Of a stretch of DNA of 6,842 nucleotides, positions 1-5,527 are shown one piece after another. The notes under the pieces are model-generated. The model saw only the letters and a program-made list of their open reading frames with translations, did no database searches and was not told the origin of the DNA. Location: NCBI GenBank assembly GCA_959596495.1, contig CAUFXK010000091.1, forward strand, positions 1 through 6,842, in the 5' to 3' direction. The DNA is from an uncultured Collinsella sp. (GTDB lineage: Bacteria > Actinomycetota > Coriobacteriia > Coriobacteriales > Coriobacteriaceae). The stretch's first letter is position 1; every line of letters begins with the position of its first letter. Made by a program: the position numbers and the translations under genes.

Positions 1-388
1 CGTAGAAGATCTCCTTCTTCTGGCACTGCTCGAGCATGCTGTAGGGCGCGTAGGGAGCGACGATGTTATCCGCCAGCTCATGAGCATCCTTGGCTTGAGC
101 CACGAGAGCGACATAGTTATCGCCACAGCCCACAAGGACAATCGTCTTGTCGGCATGCGCTTGGGCAATGCCGTTGACGGTTTTGAGCATCACGGGCATG
201 GTGTCGATATCCACGTTGGGCGTGTAGTCGATAATCTGGCTGCGGTACGCGGGACCCGTCTGATACTTGCCAAAGACCAGACTCTTGACCTGGTACTCCT
301 CGTAGAAGGCGCGCGCCACCGAATAGGCGTTGATGTCGCCACCGAGCAGCACGGGAATGAACTCGCGCTCTGTAAATTGCAATGCCAT
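1..388 (-). CDS. ATP-grasp ligase, D-aspartate ligase-like (N-terminal part, cut by window edge)
   Basis: The minus strand reads open from an ATG at 388 to the window edge, giving 129 residues and no stop. The protein begins MALQFTEREFIPVLLGGDIN and continues with NAYSVARAFYEEY, a Rossmann-like pre-ATP-grasp region. It contains KTIVLVGCGDNYV at about 81-93 and APYAPYSMLEQCQKKEIFY at 111-129. This pattern (FIPVLLGxDxNxYxxARxFxEEY, then a CGD motif and PYxxxxLxE) matches what I recall of the D-aspartate ligase / carboxylate-amine ligase ATP-grasp family. That family includes the Enterococcus faecium enzyme that adds D-Asp to the peptidoglycan stem lysine. The ATP-binding and catalytic parts lie outside the window, so the substrate cannot be judged. 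D-Asp addition to the cell-wall precursor is a reasonable inference; another amino-acid ligation is possible. The start is supported by GGAAG five bases upstream. The gene is divergent from the MOSC gene. Confidence 0.8.
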   Translation of the reverse strand, partial: MALQFTEREFIPVLLGGDINAYSVARAFYEEYQVKSLVFGKYQTGPAYRSQIIDYTPNVDIDTMPVMLKTVNGIAQAHADKTIVLVGCGDNYVALVAQAKDAHELADNIVAPYAPYSMLEQCQKKEIFY

Positions 389-444
389 GGAAACTTCCTA
401 TCATGAACTGCCCACACAACGGGCGGTCTTTGCGCAACTGATTT

Positions 445-450
445 ATTCTA
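445..450 (-). promoter_or_regulatory. Possible -10 box for the ATP-grasp gene
   Basis: On the minus strand the sequence TAGAAT, four to five matches to TATAAT, lies 57 bases upstream of the ATG at 388, inside an AT-rich patch in otherwise GC-rich DNA. Only a poor -35 (TTGGGC, 18-base spacer) is present, so this is a weak call. Confidence 0.3.
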
Positions 451-541
451 GCGTGCCAAGCCGCCGGCGCCCAAAGCTCCACCGTATCTATGGCAATCGA
501 CGTAATCGTCCAGCACGAAGGCCAGCACGAAGACGGCGCCC

Positions 542-584
542 ACCGTTGTATGACAATGGGCAATGAACCTACCGTTGTTGTAGG
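542..584. repeat. Operator-like repeats in the divergent intergenic region
   Basis: The octamer ACCGTTGT occurs at 542-549 and again at 571-578, 29 bases apart. The second copy lies within a short dyad, CCTAC at 568-572 and GTAGG at 580-584. This is upstream of the MOSC start (623) and of the divergent ATP-grasp gene (388), where a regulator shared by both could bind. No clear promoter elements accompany it, so regulation is only a suggestion. Confidence 0.3.
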
Positions 585-622
585 ATTCAGCGTATTGACA
601 TCCTCGAGCGAAAGGCGCACAC

Positions 623-1255
623 GTGCCCCAAGACCATCCGACCGATAATCCCATCCTCAATGCCGCGAGGCGCGAGCTGGCGGAACGTGCGAAAGCGACC
701 GCTCCCCTGTGCACGGCAAACGACGCCTACAACGGACCCGCCCGCATCGTCTCGATCAACACGTCGGCACGCAAGGGCACGCGCAAGTCGCCCGTCGCCG
801 ATGGACACGACACCGTTATAGAGCAATTTGGCCTCGCCTCCGACGCACACGCCGGGCATTGGCACCGTCAGGTTTCCTTTTTGGCCGCAGAGTCCATCCA
901 GACGGCGCAGGCCCGCGGACTCGATGTGCGCAAGGGTGACTTTGGAGAGAACTTCACAACCCGGGGCATCAACCTGCTCTCGCTCCCCTTGGGCACACAG
1001 CTCAAGCTTGGCAGCGAGGTGCTTGTCGAAATCAGCCAAATCGGCAAGGTCTGCCACACACGCTGTGCCATCTACTATCTCGCCGGCGACTGCATCTTTC
1101 CCCACGAGGGCGTTTTCGGCGTGGTACTAAAGGGCGGAGAGGTCTACGCCGGCGACGATATCCAGGTAATCAAACTCGGCGACGGCACCTGTTCGTTCAC
1201 CCCCGCCGAGGCCCTCGAAGAGATTGAGCAGGCTCGCCAGAGGGGCACGCTGTAG
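623..1255 (+). CDS. MOSC-domain protein
   Basis: A 210-residue cytosolic protein with one MOSC (molybdenum cofactor sulfurase C-terminal) domain from about residue 40 to 188. Visible family features are ARIVSINTSARKGTRKSPV at 40-58, GLASDAHAGHWHRQVSFLA at 70-88, GDFGENFTTRGI at 105-116 and the cysteine-bearing stretch CHTRCAIYYLAGDCIFPHEG at 144-163. The last segment holds Cys144, Cys148 and Cys157. MOSC domains bind or carry molybdenum cofactor or sulfur for metal-cofactor sulfuration, and the stand-alone bacterial forms often accompany molybdopterin genes. No such gene is in this window, so the partner is unknown. Residues 1-38 form an N-terminal extension with a short predicted helix (ILNAARRELAERAKA). 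The start is GTG at 623, with AAAGG at 611-615 as ribosome binding site; the ATG at 660 is out of frame. The gene appears monocistronic. Confidence 0.88.
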   Translation: MPQDHPTDNPILNAARRELAERAKATAPLCTANDAYNGPARIVSINTSARKGTRKSPVADGHDTVIEQFGLASDAHAGHWHRQVSFLAAESIQTAQARGLDVRKGDFGENFTTRGINLLSLPLGTQLKLGSEVLVEISQIGKVCHTRCAIYYLAGDCIFPHEGVFGVVLKGGEVYAGDDIQVIKLGDGTCSFTPAEALEEIEQARQRGTL

Positions 1256-1324
1256 TTATAAAACCCCACGTTGAGATGGCTTTTACAGCCCAAAACTCCT
1301 CTCAAACAGGGCTCTGTAACGTTA

Positions 1325-1428
1325 AAGTTGAACTCTATGGTTTCTCAACAATTCATCATAACTGCAGGTCAAAGCCAAAGCCTCAAGTTCAACTTGACCC
1401 TTTGGGACCTTTAAGGTTCAAGTTGAGG
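1325..1428. repeat. Cluster of AAGTTGAAC-type dyads upstream of the secreted protein gene
   Basis: Three related elements lie in about 100 bases. AAGTTGAACT is at 1325-1334. A dyad CCTCAAGTTCAACTTGACC spans 1381-1399, with a perfect 7-bp core at 1383-1397. GGTTCAAGTTGAGG is at 1415-1428. The first element can pair over 10 bases with 1386-1395, while 1389-1399 can pair with 1415-1426 with one bulge. The central dyad recalls the CCTCAAGTTAACTTGAGG type of site bound by SoxR and other MerR-family regulators. These elements precede the likely -10 at 1442, so operators for the next gene are more likely than an RNA switch. The remainder of 1256-1489 holds a weak stem (TTACAG at 1283-1288 with CTGTAA at 1314-1319) that lacks a U-run. 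Confidence 0.5.
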
Positions 1429-1441
1429 TCGAAAGCAGTAG

Positions 1442-1447
1442 TAGAAT
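1442..1447 (+). promoter_or_regulatory. Possible -10 box for the secreted coiled-coil protein
   Basis: TAGAAT lies 42 bases before the ATG at 1490. A weak -35 candidate, TTCAAG at 1417-1422, sits 19 bases upstream inside the third dyad element. A 19-base spacer is typical of MerR-family promoters, but the match is poor and the dyad is not centred in the spacer. Confidence 0.33.
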
Positions 1448-1489
1448 ACCGTTCGAACCATAACCTACGATTGATTGCAGAGGGACTGG

Positions 1490-2623
1490 ATGCAGCATTC
1501 GAATCATCGCACCGCAGCGCTCATTGCGTCGAAGCCGGCTCGTATCATCACGAGCGCCGCGCTCGCCGTTGCGCTGACGGCCACGCCGATGCTCTCCCCC
1601 GTTGCGGCGTATGCCGCCTCGCAGGCAACGCAGGACCAGCTTTCCGCAGCCCAGCAGAAGATCGAAGCCGCCACGAGCGCCTACAACGACGCCCGCACCA
1701 AACTCGATGACCTGCAAAAGCAGATTGACTCCAATGAGGCAAGCATCGAGGAAATCGAGGCCAAGCTTCCCGAGCAGCAGGCCAAGGCAAGCTCCGCCAT
1801 GCGCGATCTGTACAAGTATCAGAAGGGCACCAATCCCATCGTGAGCTTCCTGGTCAACGCGCAGAGCCTGGGTGAGTTCATCACGACCTGCAAATACACC
1901 AACCAGATCACGAGCTCGAGCGTCGACGAGATCGAAGAGCTCAATAACATGCAAACCGAACTCGAGCAGAACAAGGCCGAGCTCCAGCAGGCCAAGTCAC
2001 AGCTTGAGGCAGAGCAGAAAAACGCCGAGGATGCGCTGACGCAGGCCCAGCAGCTCCGCAGCGAGGCACAGGCAAAAGCCGAGCAGGAAAATGCCGCTGA
2101 GCTTGCCAAGCTTGAGGCCGATAAGGCCGCTGCCGCCGAGAAGCTCTCGGGCGAGGGCGTAAGCGGCAGCAATTCCAGCAGCCAGGCCACCAACACCAAC
2201 ACCACCATCGACACCACGGTGAACAACGCCAATACCGGTAGCTCCGATTACGATTCGTTCATTAATGAGTGGACGAGCCGCATCGACAATTATCTCGCCG
2301 GCTCCCCCATGGCAGGCCAGGGCTACAACTTTGCCGTCGCCGCTTGGAATACCGGTGTCGACCCCCGTTGGTCCCCCGCTATCGCCTGCATCGAGAGCAC
2401 CAAGGGTGCTTATTGCGCCAATTCCTACAACGCCTGGGGCTGGAGTGCACGTGGCGGCGGTTGGCGCAGCTTTGGCAGCTGGAGCGAGGGCATCTCCGCT
2501 CACGTTGCCTATCTGGGCGCCAACTATGGCTCCACCCTTACCCCGGCAGCGGCCAAAAAGTACTGCCCGCCCACGTGGCAGGACTGGTACAACAAAGTCG
2601 CCGCTCAGATGAACCGCATCTAA
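1490..2623 (+). CDS. Secreted coiled-coil protein with C-terminal lysozyme-like domain
   Basis: A 377-residue exported protein. Residues 1-42 are a Sec signal peptide: basic start, hydrophobic ITSAALAVALTATPML core, then AYA before a likely cleavage after Ala42. Residues 47-218 are coiled coil rich in Gln, Glu, Ala and Lys. A break at 108-135 (YKYQKGTNPIVSFLVNAQSL) resembles the N-terminal domain of PcsB/CwlO-type cell-wall proteins. A Ser/Asn/Thr-rich linker spans 221-252. The C-terminal domain, about 255-377, looks lysozyme-like. Its motif IACIESTKGAYC supplies a candidate catalytic Glu302, followed by NSYNAWGW (311-318) and SWSEGISAHVAYL (330-342). A peptidoglycan-cleaving glycosidase regulated by the coiled coil is the inferred role; no NlpC/P60 or CHAP cysteine-histidine domain is seen. 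Cys300, Cys309 and Cys359 could form a disulfide. The ATG at 1490 is chosen over an upstream TTG at 1475 because AGAGGG at 1479-1484 sits five bases before it. Confidence 0.85.
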   Translation: MQHSNHRTAALIASKPARIITSAALAVALTATPMLSPVAAYAASQATQDQLSAAQQKIEAATSAYNDARTKLDDLQKQIDSNEASIEEIEAKLPEQQAKASSAMRDLYKYQKGTNPIVSFLVNAQSLGEFITTCKYTNQITSSSVDEIEELNNMQTELEQNKAELQQAKSQLEAEQKNAEDALTQAQQLRSEAQAKAEQENAAELAKLEADKAAAAEKLSGEGVSGSNSSSQATNTNTTIDTTVNNANTGSSDYDSFINEWTSRIDNYLAGSPMAGQGYNFAVAAWNTGVDPRWSPAIACIESTKGAYCANSYNAWGWSARGGGWRSFGSWSEGISAHVAYLGANYGSTLTPAAAKKYCPPTWQDWYNKVAAQMNRI

Positions 2624-2633
2624 GTGCAACTGC

Positions 2634-2662
2634 AAAGGGCCCCAACGGGGCCCTTTTCTTTT
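2634..2662 (+). terminator. Intrinsic terminator between convergent genes
   Basis: A 10-bp perfect stem, AAAGGGCCCC (2634-2643) and GGGGCCCTTT (2647-2656), with loop AAC is followed by a T-rich tail, TTTTCTTTT, up to 2662. It starts 10 bases after the stop of the plus-strand secreted protein gene. Its T-run overlaps the stop codon (2661-2663) of the convergent kinase gene. On the minus strand the stem is followed only by TTTGCAGTT, so it should work best for the plus-strand gene and less well for the kinase operon. Confidence 0.9.
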
Positions 2663-4040
2663 AGGTAGCGGAGGTATCGACGACGCCGGTCGCATTGGCA
2701 ACCGCGACTATGACGATCATGCATAGGAGCAGCACACCCAATGCCTTGAGCCAGAGTTTCGCGAGTTTCTTGCCGCGATAGCTGTCGAGCAGTGCGAATC
2801 GCCGACGAAGACGGCGCTTATCGAACAGCGCAAAATGCATAAGCACCATAAGGCCATCGACAAAGAAAAAATACTCGATTATGAGAAGCCACGTCGGGTA
2901 GCTTTGGTTTGCTCCGGTGGGGTGAAAGACGGCAAAGTGACTTCCGACAAAGAACACAAGCAGCGAGAAGCAGACGAGCGTATTCCAAATGCGCCCCAGA
3001 GACTCCGGAACGCGAGAGAGCAGACCGCATGCAGCGGAGGCGGCAGGCCTAGGAAGCCCTGCAGGGTTCTGGAGCCCTTGGGGCGTCAGCACCGTCTCCG
3101 AGGCCGGAGTACGGACAGGCGCAGGCGCAGGAGGCCGCACGGGACGACTCAGGTCGTATGCTGCGTGCGTCGCCCGTCCCAACGCCTCCGCACTCGCAAA
3201 ACGCTTGGCCGGGTCGAGCGCCATCGACATGCAGACGGCATCGGCAAGTGGAGTGGGAATGCCACGCGCCTCGCATTGCTCGCGCATGTCGAGCCCTGGT
3301 TTAGGGTCGACTCCCGTCAAGCAGAAGAACAACAGGGCGCCAAGTGCGTAGACGTCGCTGCGCACACTCGTCTGCCCAAACCCATACTGCTCGGGCGGCG
3401 CATAGGGTCGCGTGCCAAACTTGACGGTGTCGGTATCGGCGCCATCGCGCCATACGCGGGCGATCCCCAAGTCGATAATCACCAGCGATGAAAATGTCAG
3501 GCCGTCATCAGGCGTATAGTTGGCACCCGTCACGATGATATTCGACGGCTTGAGGTCACGATGGATCACCGGCGCCGACGTCTCCCCCGCCATTGCAAAA
3601 CCGGCGTGGAGCTCGCCCACGGCATCGCATAGGGCAGGATACAATTCGTGCGCATAATCGGGGGTGGCTCCCAGACGGTCCACCAGCGCCCCGAGTGTCT
3701 CCCCTTCGATGTATTCCATAACCACGTTGAGCTCGTCGCCCACACGACGACAATCGACGATTCTGGGCAGGTGCTCAAAACGCCTGCCTGCCCGCTGGGC
3801 GGCAAACAGACGCTCGTATGCCCCGCCGATTTGAGCCGAAGCATCGATGCGTTTACGGACAAAGGGGCCGAGCGAACCACCGCCGGTTCCTTCAAAGTAC
3901 ACGAGCTCGGTTGTTTCAACGGACGAGCGCTTAAGTACACGCTCCACGCGATAGCTGTCGTCGCGATCGAGCGACGCCAGGTGCTCGGCAAGCGCTGCAG
4001 TCAGCTCGTCATCGGAATATGTTGGGGTCTGAGTATCCAT
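2661..4040 (-). CDS. Hanks-type Ser/Thr protein kinase with three C-terminal membrane segments
   Basis: A 459-residue membrane kinase (counted from the ATG at 4040). The cytosolic kinase domain covers about 30-295: candidate ATP-anchoring Lys63 in VRKRI, alpha-C Glu76, hinge VVMEYIEGETL (106-116), catalytic loop HRDLKPSN (160-167, Asp162), metal-binding DLG at Asp190, GTRPYAPPEQ (209-218) and SDVYALG (228-234). The glycine-rich loop is degenerate: VLKRSSVETTELVYF lacks the glycines. A Pro-rich linker (300-335) leads to membrane segments at about 353-372, 384-403 and 432-451, separated by a basic loop (DKRRLRRRF). Only a few residues remain after the last segment, so there is no PASTA or other external sensor. 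The start is uncertain. A GTG at 4070 gives ten more residues with a poor ribosome site; ATGs at 4052 and 4049 are also in frame. The ATG at 4040 has GGAGG very close before it. It is probably last in an operon with the HTH and FxLYD genes. Confidence 0.88.
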   Translation of the reverse strand: MDTQTPTYSDDELTAALAEHLASLDRDDSYRVERVLKRSSVETTELVYFEGTGGGSLGPFVRKRIDASAQIGGAYERLFAAQRAGRRFEHLPRIVDCRRVGDELNVVMEYIEGETLGALVDRLGATPDYAHELYPALCDAVGELHAGFAMAGETSAPVIHRDLKPSNIIVTGANYTPDDGLTFSSLVIIDLGIARVWRDGADTDTVKFGTRPYAPPEQYGFGQTSVRSDVYALGALLFFCLTGVDPKPGLDMREQCEARGIPTPLADAVCMSMALDPAKRFASAEALGRATHAAYDLSRPVRPPAPAPVRTPASETVLTPQGLQNPAGLPRPAASAACGLLSRVPESLGRIWNTLVCFSLLVFFVGSHFAVFHPTGANQSYPTWLLIIEYFFFVDGLMVLMHFALFDKRRLRRRFALLDSYRGKKLAKLWLKALGVLLLCMIVIVAVANATGVVDTSAT

Positions 4041-4138
4041 AGCCTCCATCATAGCGCAGGGCGCAGACACCCCACGGCATCCGCGCCCCGTTCGTTCGCA
4101 TCGTTGTTCGGCAGCTCCGCCGGCTCAGATATCAGCCG

Positions 4139-4561
4139 CTAACTCACCGTCTCCTCGTCAAAGCGATACAGCTCCTCGTTGACCTTTTGGAGGCTGCACC
4201 CGCGATCGATGCAAAAGATGATAATCGCATCACGGCGATCCTTGCAGTTAAGGACGCTTACCCCGGCAGCCGTCAGTGCACGGTTGGCCTCTTTGAGCGT
4301 CAGCGCCATCGCAAAGGCAATCTGCAGCACCTTATTGCGACTCGGGTGACGCGCACCGGTAAAGATCTGATAGCCAAAGGTCTCATTGAGATCGGCCATA
4401 CGAACCACGCGCGAGCGCTCCAAGCCCTTTTCCTGCAGCAGCTGCTTCAGGTAGTCCGAAAGCGACGGGGTGGCAAAGTCGTGCTCCTTGATATAGCCAT
4501 CGATGTTTGGCGCGTCGAGAAGCTCATTGAGTAACTCGTCAGTCAGCTTTTTATCGGGCAT
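4139..4561 (-). CDS. XRE-like helix-turn-helix protein paired with the kinase
   Basis: A 140-residue soluble protein. Residues 34-98 form a Cro/C1-like helical domain: LSDYLKQLLQEKGLERSRVV, then DLNETFGYQIFTGARHPSRN, where the recognition-helix region carries the GYQIFTGxRxPSRxKxL signature. It ends with a second helical part, CKDRRDAIIIFCIDRG (106-121) and VNEELYRF. I recognise this pattern from Firmicutes and actinobacterial HTH proteins often encoded beside Hanks-type kinases, but know of no assigned function. It may bind DNA and be a kinase substrate, or act as a protein-interaction module. An excellent ribosome site, GGAGG, precedes the ATG at 4561. It lies 32 bases downstream of the FxLYD gene and about 98 bases upstream of the kinase ATG chosen here (68 if the GTG at 4070 is used), consistent with one operon. 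Confidence 0.82.
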   Translation of the reverse strand: MPDKKLTDELLNELLDAPNIDGYIKEHDFATPSLSDYLKQLLQEKGLERSRVVRMADLNETFGYQIFTGARHPSRNKVLQIAFAMALTLKEANRALTAAGVSVLNCKDRRDAIIIFCIDRGCSLQKVNEELYRFDEETVS

Positions 4562-4593
4562 ACGGCTTCACCTCCCCCAGTGCATGCAACATG

Positions 4594-5037
4594 CTAGAAA
4601 CCGCTTACGTCCGAACGCTCCCAGCTAGCAACCTGGTCGGGAGACACCGTACCCAGCGCCTCGAACTTCCAGGAGCCGCCCGCCTTCAGATGATTGGTGT
4701 TTGCAAGAGCCGTTCCAACCTGGTTGCCATCGGCATCATACAGAACATACTCAATCTGGATGTAGCTCTTTTCCTTGTCCGTGTTATTGGTCAGCGTGCC
4801 CGTGATCTTATAGGCAAACTGACTGGAGGTGTCTTCAGCCTCGTCAGCAATGGTATACGGTTCTTGCGGTCCTTTTTGCTCCTCAGCCTGCTGTGTCGCC
4901 TCGGCAGGTTTTGCCGAATCGCTCGCAGACGAATCGGTTGAATTGCCACCCATAGAACCCACGGCGCCGACGATAACCAGCACCACGATGACGCCTAGGA
5001 CAATCTTGCCGATCGGCTTCTTTCCCTCTTTTGCCAT
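4594..5037 (-). CDS. Membrane-anchored FxLYD-type extracytoplasmic protein
   Basis: A 147-residue protein. A basic N-terminus (MAKEGKKPIGK) precedes one membrane segment at about 10-29 (KIVLGVIVVLVIVGAVGS). A Ser/Asp/Ala/Gln/Glu-rich linker spans 31-60. A small beta-sandwich-like domain follows at 61-147, containing FAYKITGTLTNNTDKEKSYI, then QIEYVLYDADGNQVGTA (94-110), where LYD is the signature, and GGSWKFEAL (120-128). FxLYD domains are found in Gram-positive surface proteins and have no known enzymatic role. No lipobox cysteine is visible, so the helix should stay as an anchor with the domain outside. The ATG at 5037 has GGAAGG seven bases upstream, but this site lies in a long inverted repeat. 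As first gene of the HTH/kinase operon it could supply the external domain the kinase lacks; that is inference. Confidence 0.8.
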   Translation of the reverse strand: MAKEGKKPIGKIVLGVIVVLVIVGAVGSMGGNSTDSSASDSAKPAEATQQAEEQKGPQEPYTIADEAEDTSSQFAYKITGTLTNNTDKEKSYIQIEYVLYDADGNQVGTALANTNHLKAGGSWKFEALGTVSPDQVASWERSDVSGF

Positions 5038-5042
5038 TATTC

Positions 5043-5096
5043 ATCCTTCCTACGATCCGGCTACCGTGCCGGCACACAGCACATCGTAGGAAGGAT
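5043..5096 (-). promoter_or_regulatory. Perfect 14-bp inverted repeat that would sequester the ribosome binding site
   Basis: ATCCTTCCTACGAT at 5043-5056 and its exact reverse complement ATCGTAGGAAGGAT at 5083-5096 are separated by 26 bases. Read as the minus-strand transcript, the downstream arm contains the Shine-Dalgarno AGGAAGGA and ends five bases before the ATG at 5037. The upstream arm supplies the CCTTCC complement. The loop contains a second palindrome, GTGCCGGCAC at 5066-5075. No U-run follows, so it is not an intrinsic terminator. The arm centres are 40 bp apart, about four helical turns, so protein binding to DNA is an alternative. Confidence 0.75.
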
Positions 5097-5110
5097 TGAA
5101 CTTGAATTCA

Positions 5111-5125
5111 TTAGCTGAGAGCTAA
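5111..5125. repeat. Short inverted repeat upstream of the FxLYD gene
   Basis: TTAGCT and AGCTAA flank the trinucleotide GAG in the AT-rich part of the leader or promoter region of the FxLYD gene. It may be an operator or minor hairpin. A TGAATTCA palindrome lies beside it at 5103-5110. I find no convincing -35/-10 pair for the operon in 5097-5201; the best -35 is TTTACC on the minus strand, with a poor -10. Confidence 0.35.
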
Positions 5126-5154
5126 AGTTGCGGTAAACGGCCAATGCAGCTATC

Positions 5155-5190
5155 CAGACGCCGAGCAAACGCACTTTGCGTGACCGTCTG
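5155..5190. repeat. Nested hairpin after the small membrane protein gene
   Basis: CAGACG (5155-5160) pairs with CGTCTG (5185-5190), and inside it ACGCA (5169-5173) pairs with TGCGT (5177-5181) around CTT. It lies 12 bases past the stop of the small membrane protein gene at 5202. It could slow or end transcription or protect a 3' end, but there is no T-run in either direction. Confidence 0.35.
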
Positions 5191-5201
5191 CTGGCAGCGC
5201 A

Positions 5202-5525
5202 TCAACCCACCATAACGGATTTCCCGGTAAAGGCACTGATCATCATTAGAACAAAGAACACCAGGTAGCTGATGCTCAATAGGTACGCAATGATCAGGAA
5301 GACGACCCAGCCGACATTGGTCTTACCGTCGGCGCGGCGCTGCTCGCGAGAACGGCACAGCCAGACCGTCACGCCGATGGCCACAATCAGCAACACGAGT
5401 GCCGCCGCTGCCACCCCGGCAAGCGCAAACATCACGCCAATGCTCACAGCAATAACCGGAAGCAGTAGCAAGCCACACCCGCATCCACCCGGGCTATATA
5501 CGGCAGACTGTCGGCGTCGTTCCAT
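5202..5525 (-). CDS. Small three-helix membrane protein of unknown function
   Basis: A 107-residue hydrophobic protein that I do not recognise. A basic N-terminus (MERRRQ) and a Gly/Cys stretch (PGGCGCG, 12-18) lead into two hydrophobic segments at about 19-36 and 38-57. A basic cytosolic-type loop CRSREQRRADGK (57-68) and a third segment at about 72-97 follow. Cys15, Cys17 and Cys57 are present. The start is set by coupling: the amidohydrolase stop TGA is two bases before the ATG at 5525, and its GGAG is five bases before the ATG. A GTG at 5531 is in frame but would overlap that ribosome site. Co-translation with the amidohydrolase suggests a related role such as helping transport, but nothing in the sequence shows this. 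Confidence 0.7.
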   Translation of the reverse strand: MERRRQSAVYSPGGCGCGLLLLPVIAVSIGVMFALAGVAAAALVLLIVAIGVTVWLCRSREQRRADGKTNVGWVVFLIIAYLLSISYLVFFVLMMISAFTGKSVMVG

Positions 5526-5527
5526 CG

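Noticed and set aside
595..600. Perfect TTGACA -35 consensus before the MOSC gene
   Set aside because: The position 17 bases downstream falls on the start codon region (cacacg), with no -10-like sequence, so it cannot drive this gene.
117..620. Long minus-strand open frame of 167 codons across the divergent intergenic region
   Set aside because: It overlaps the ATP-grasp gene in another frame. Its translation is Arg/Ala-rich with no recognisable motif, while the ATP-grasp frame has clear family motifs and a ribosome site.
587..1105. Minus-strand open frame of 172 codons opposite the MOSC gene
   Set aside because: The plus-strand frame carries the conserved MOSC motifs; the reverse frame is a high-GC shadow.
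1283..1319. TTACAG/CTGTAA stem after the MOSC gene as a terminator
   Set aside because: Nine interrupted pairs, a 17-base loop and no T-run afterwards make intrinsic termination unlikely.
2170..2245. Repetitive ACCAACACCAAC-like stretch as a DNA repeat element
   Set aside because: It encodes the Ser/Asn/Thr linker of the secreted protein and is low-complexity coding sequence, not a separate repeat.
1997..2701. Minus-strand open frame of 234 codons opposite the secreted protein gene
   Set aside because: Its low-complexity Gly/Ala/Val translation mirrors codon bias of the real plus-strand gene, and it runs through the terminator hairpin.
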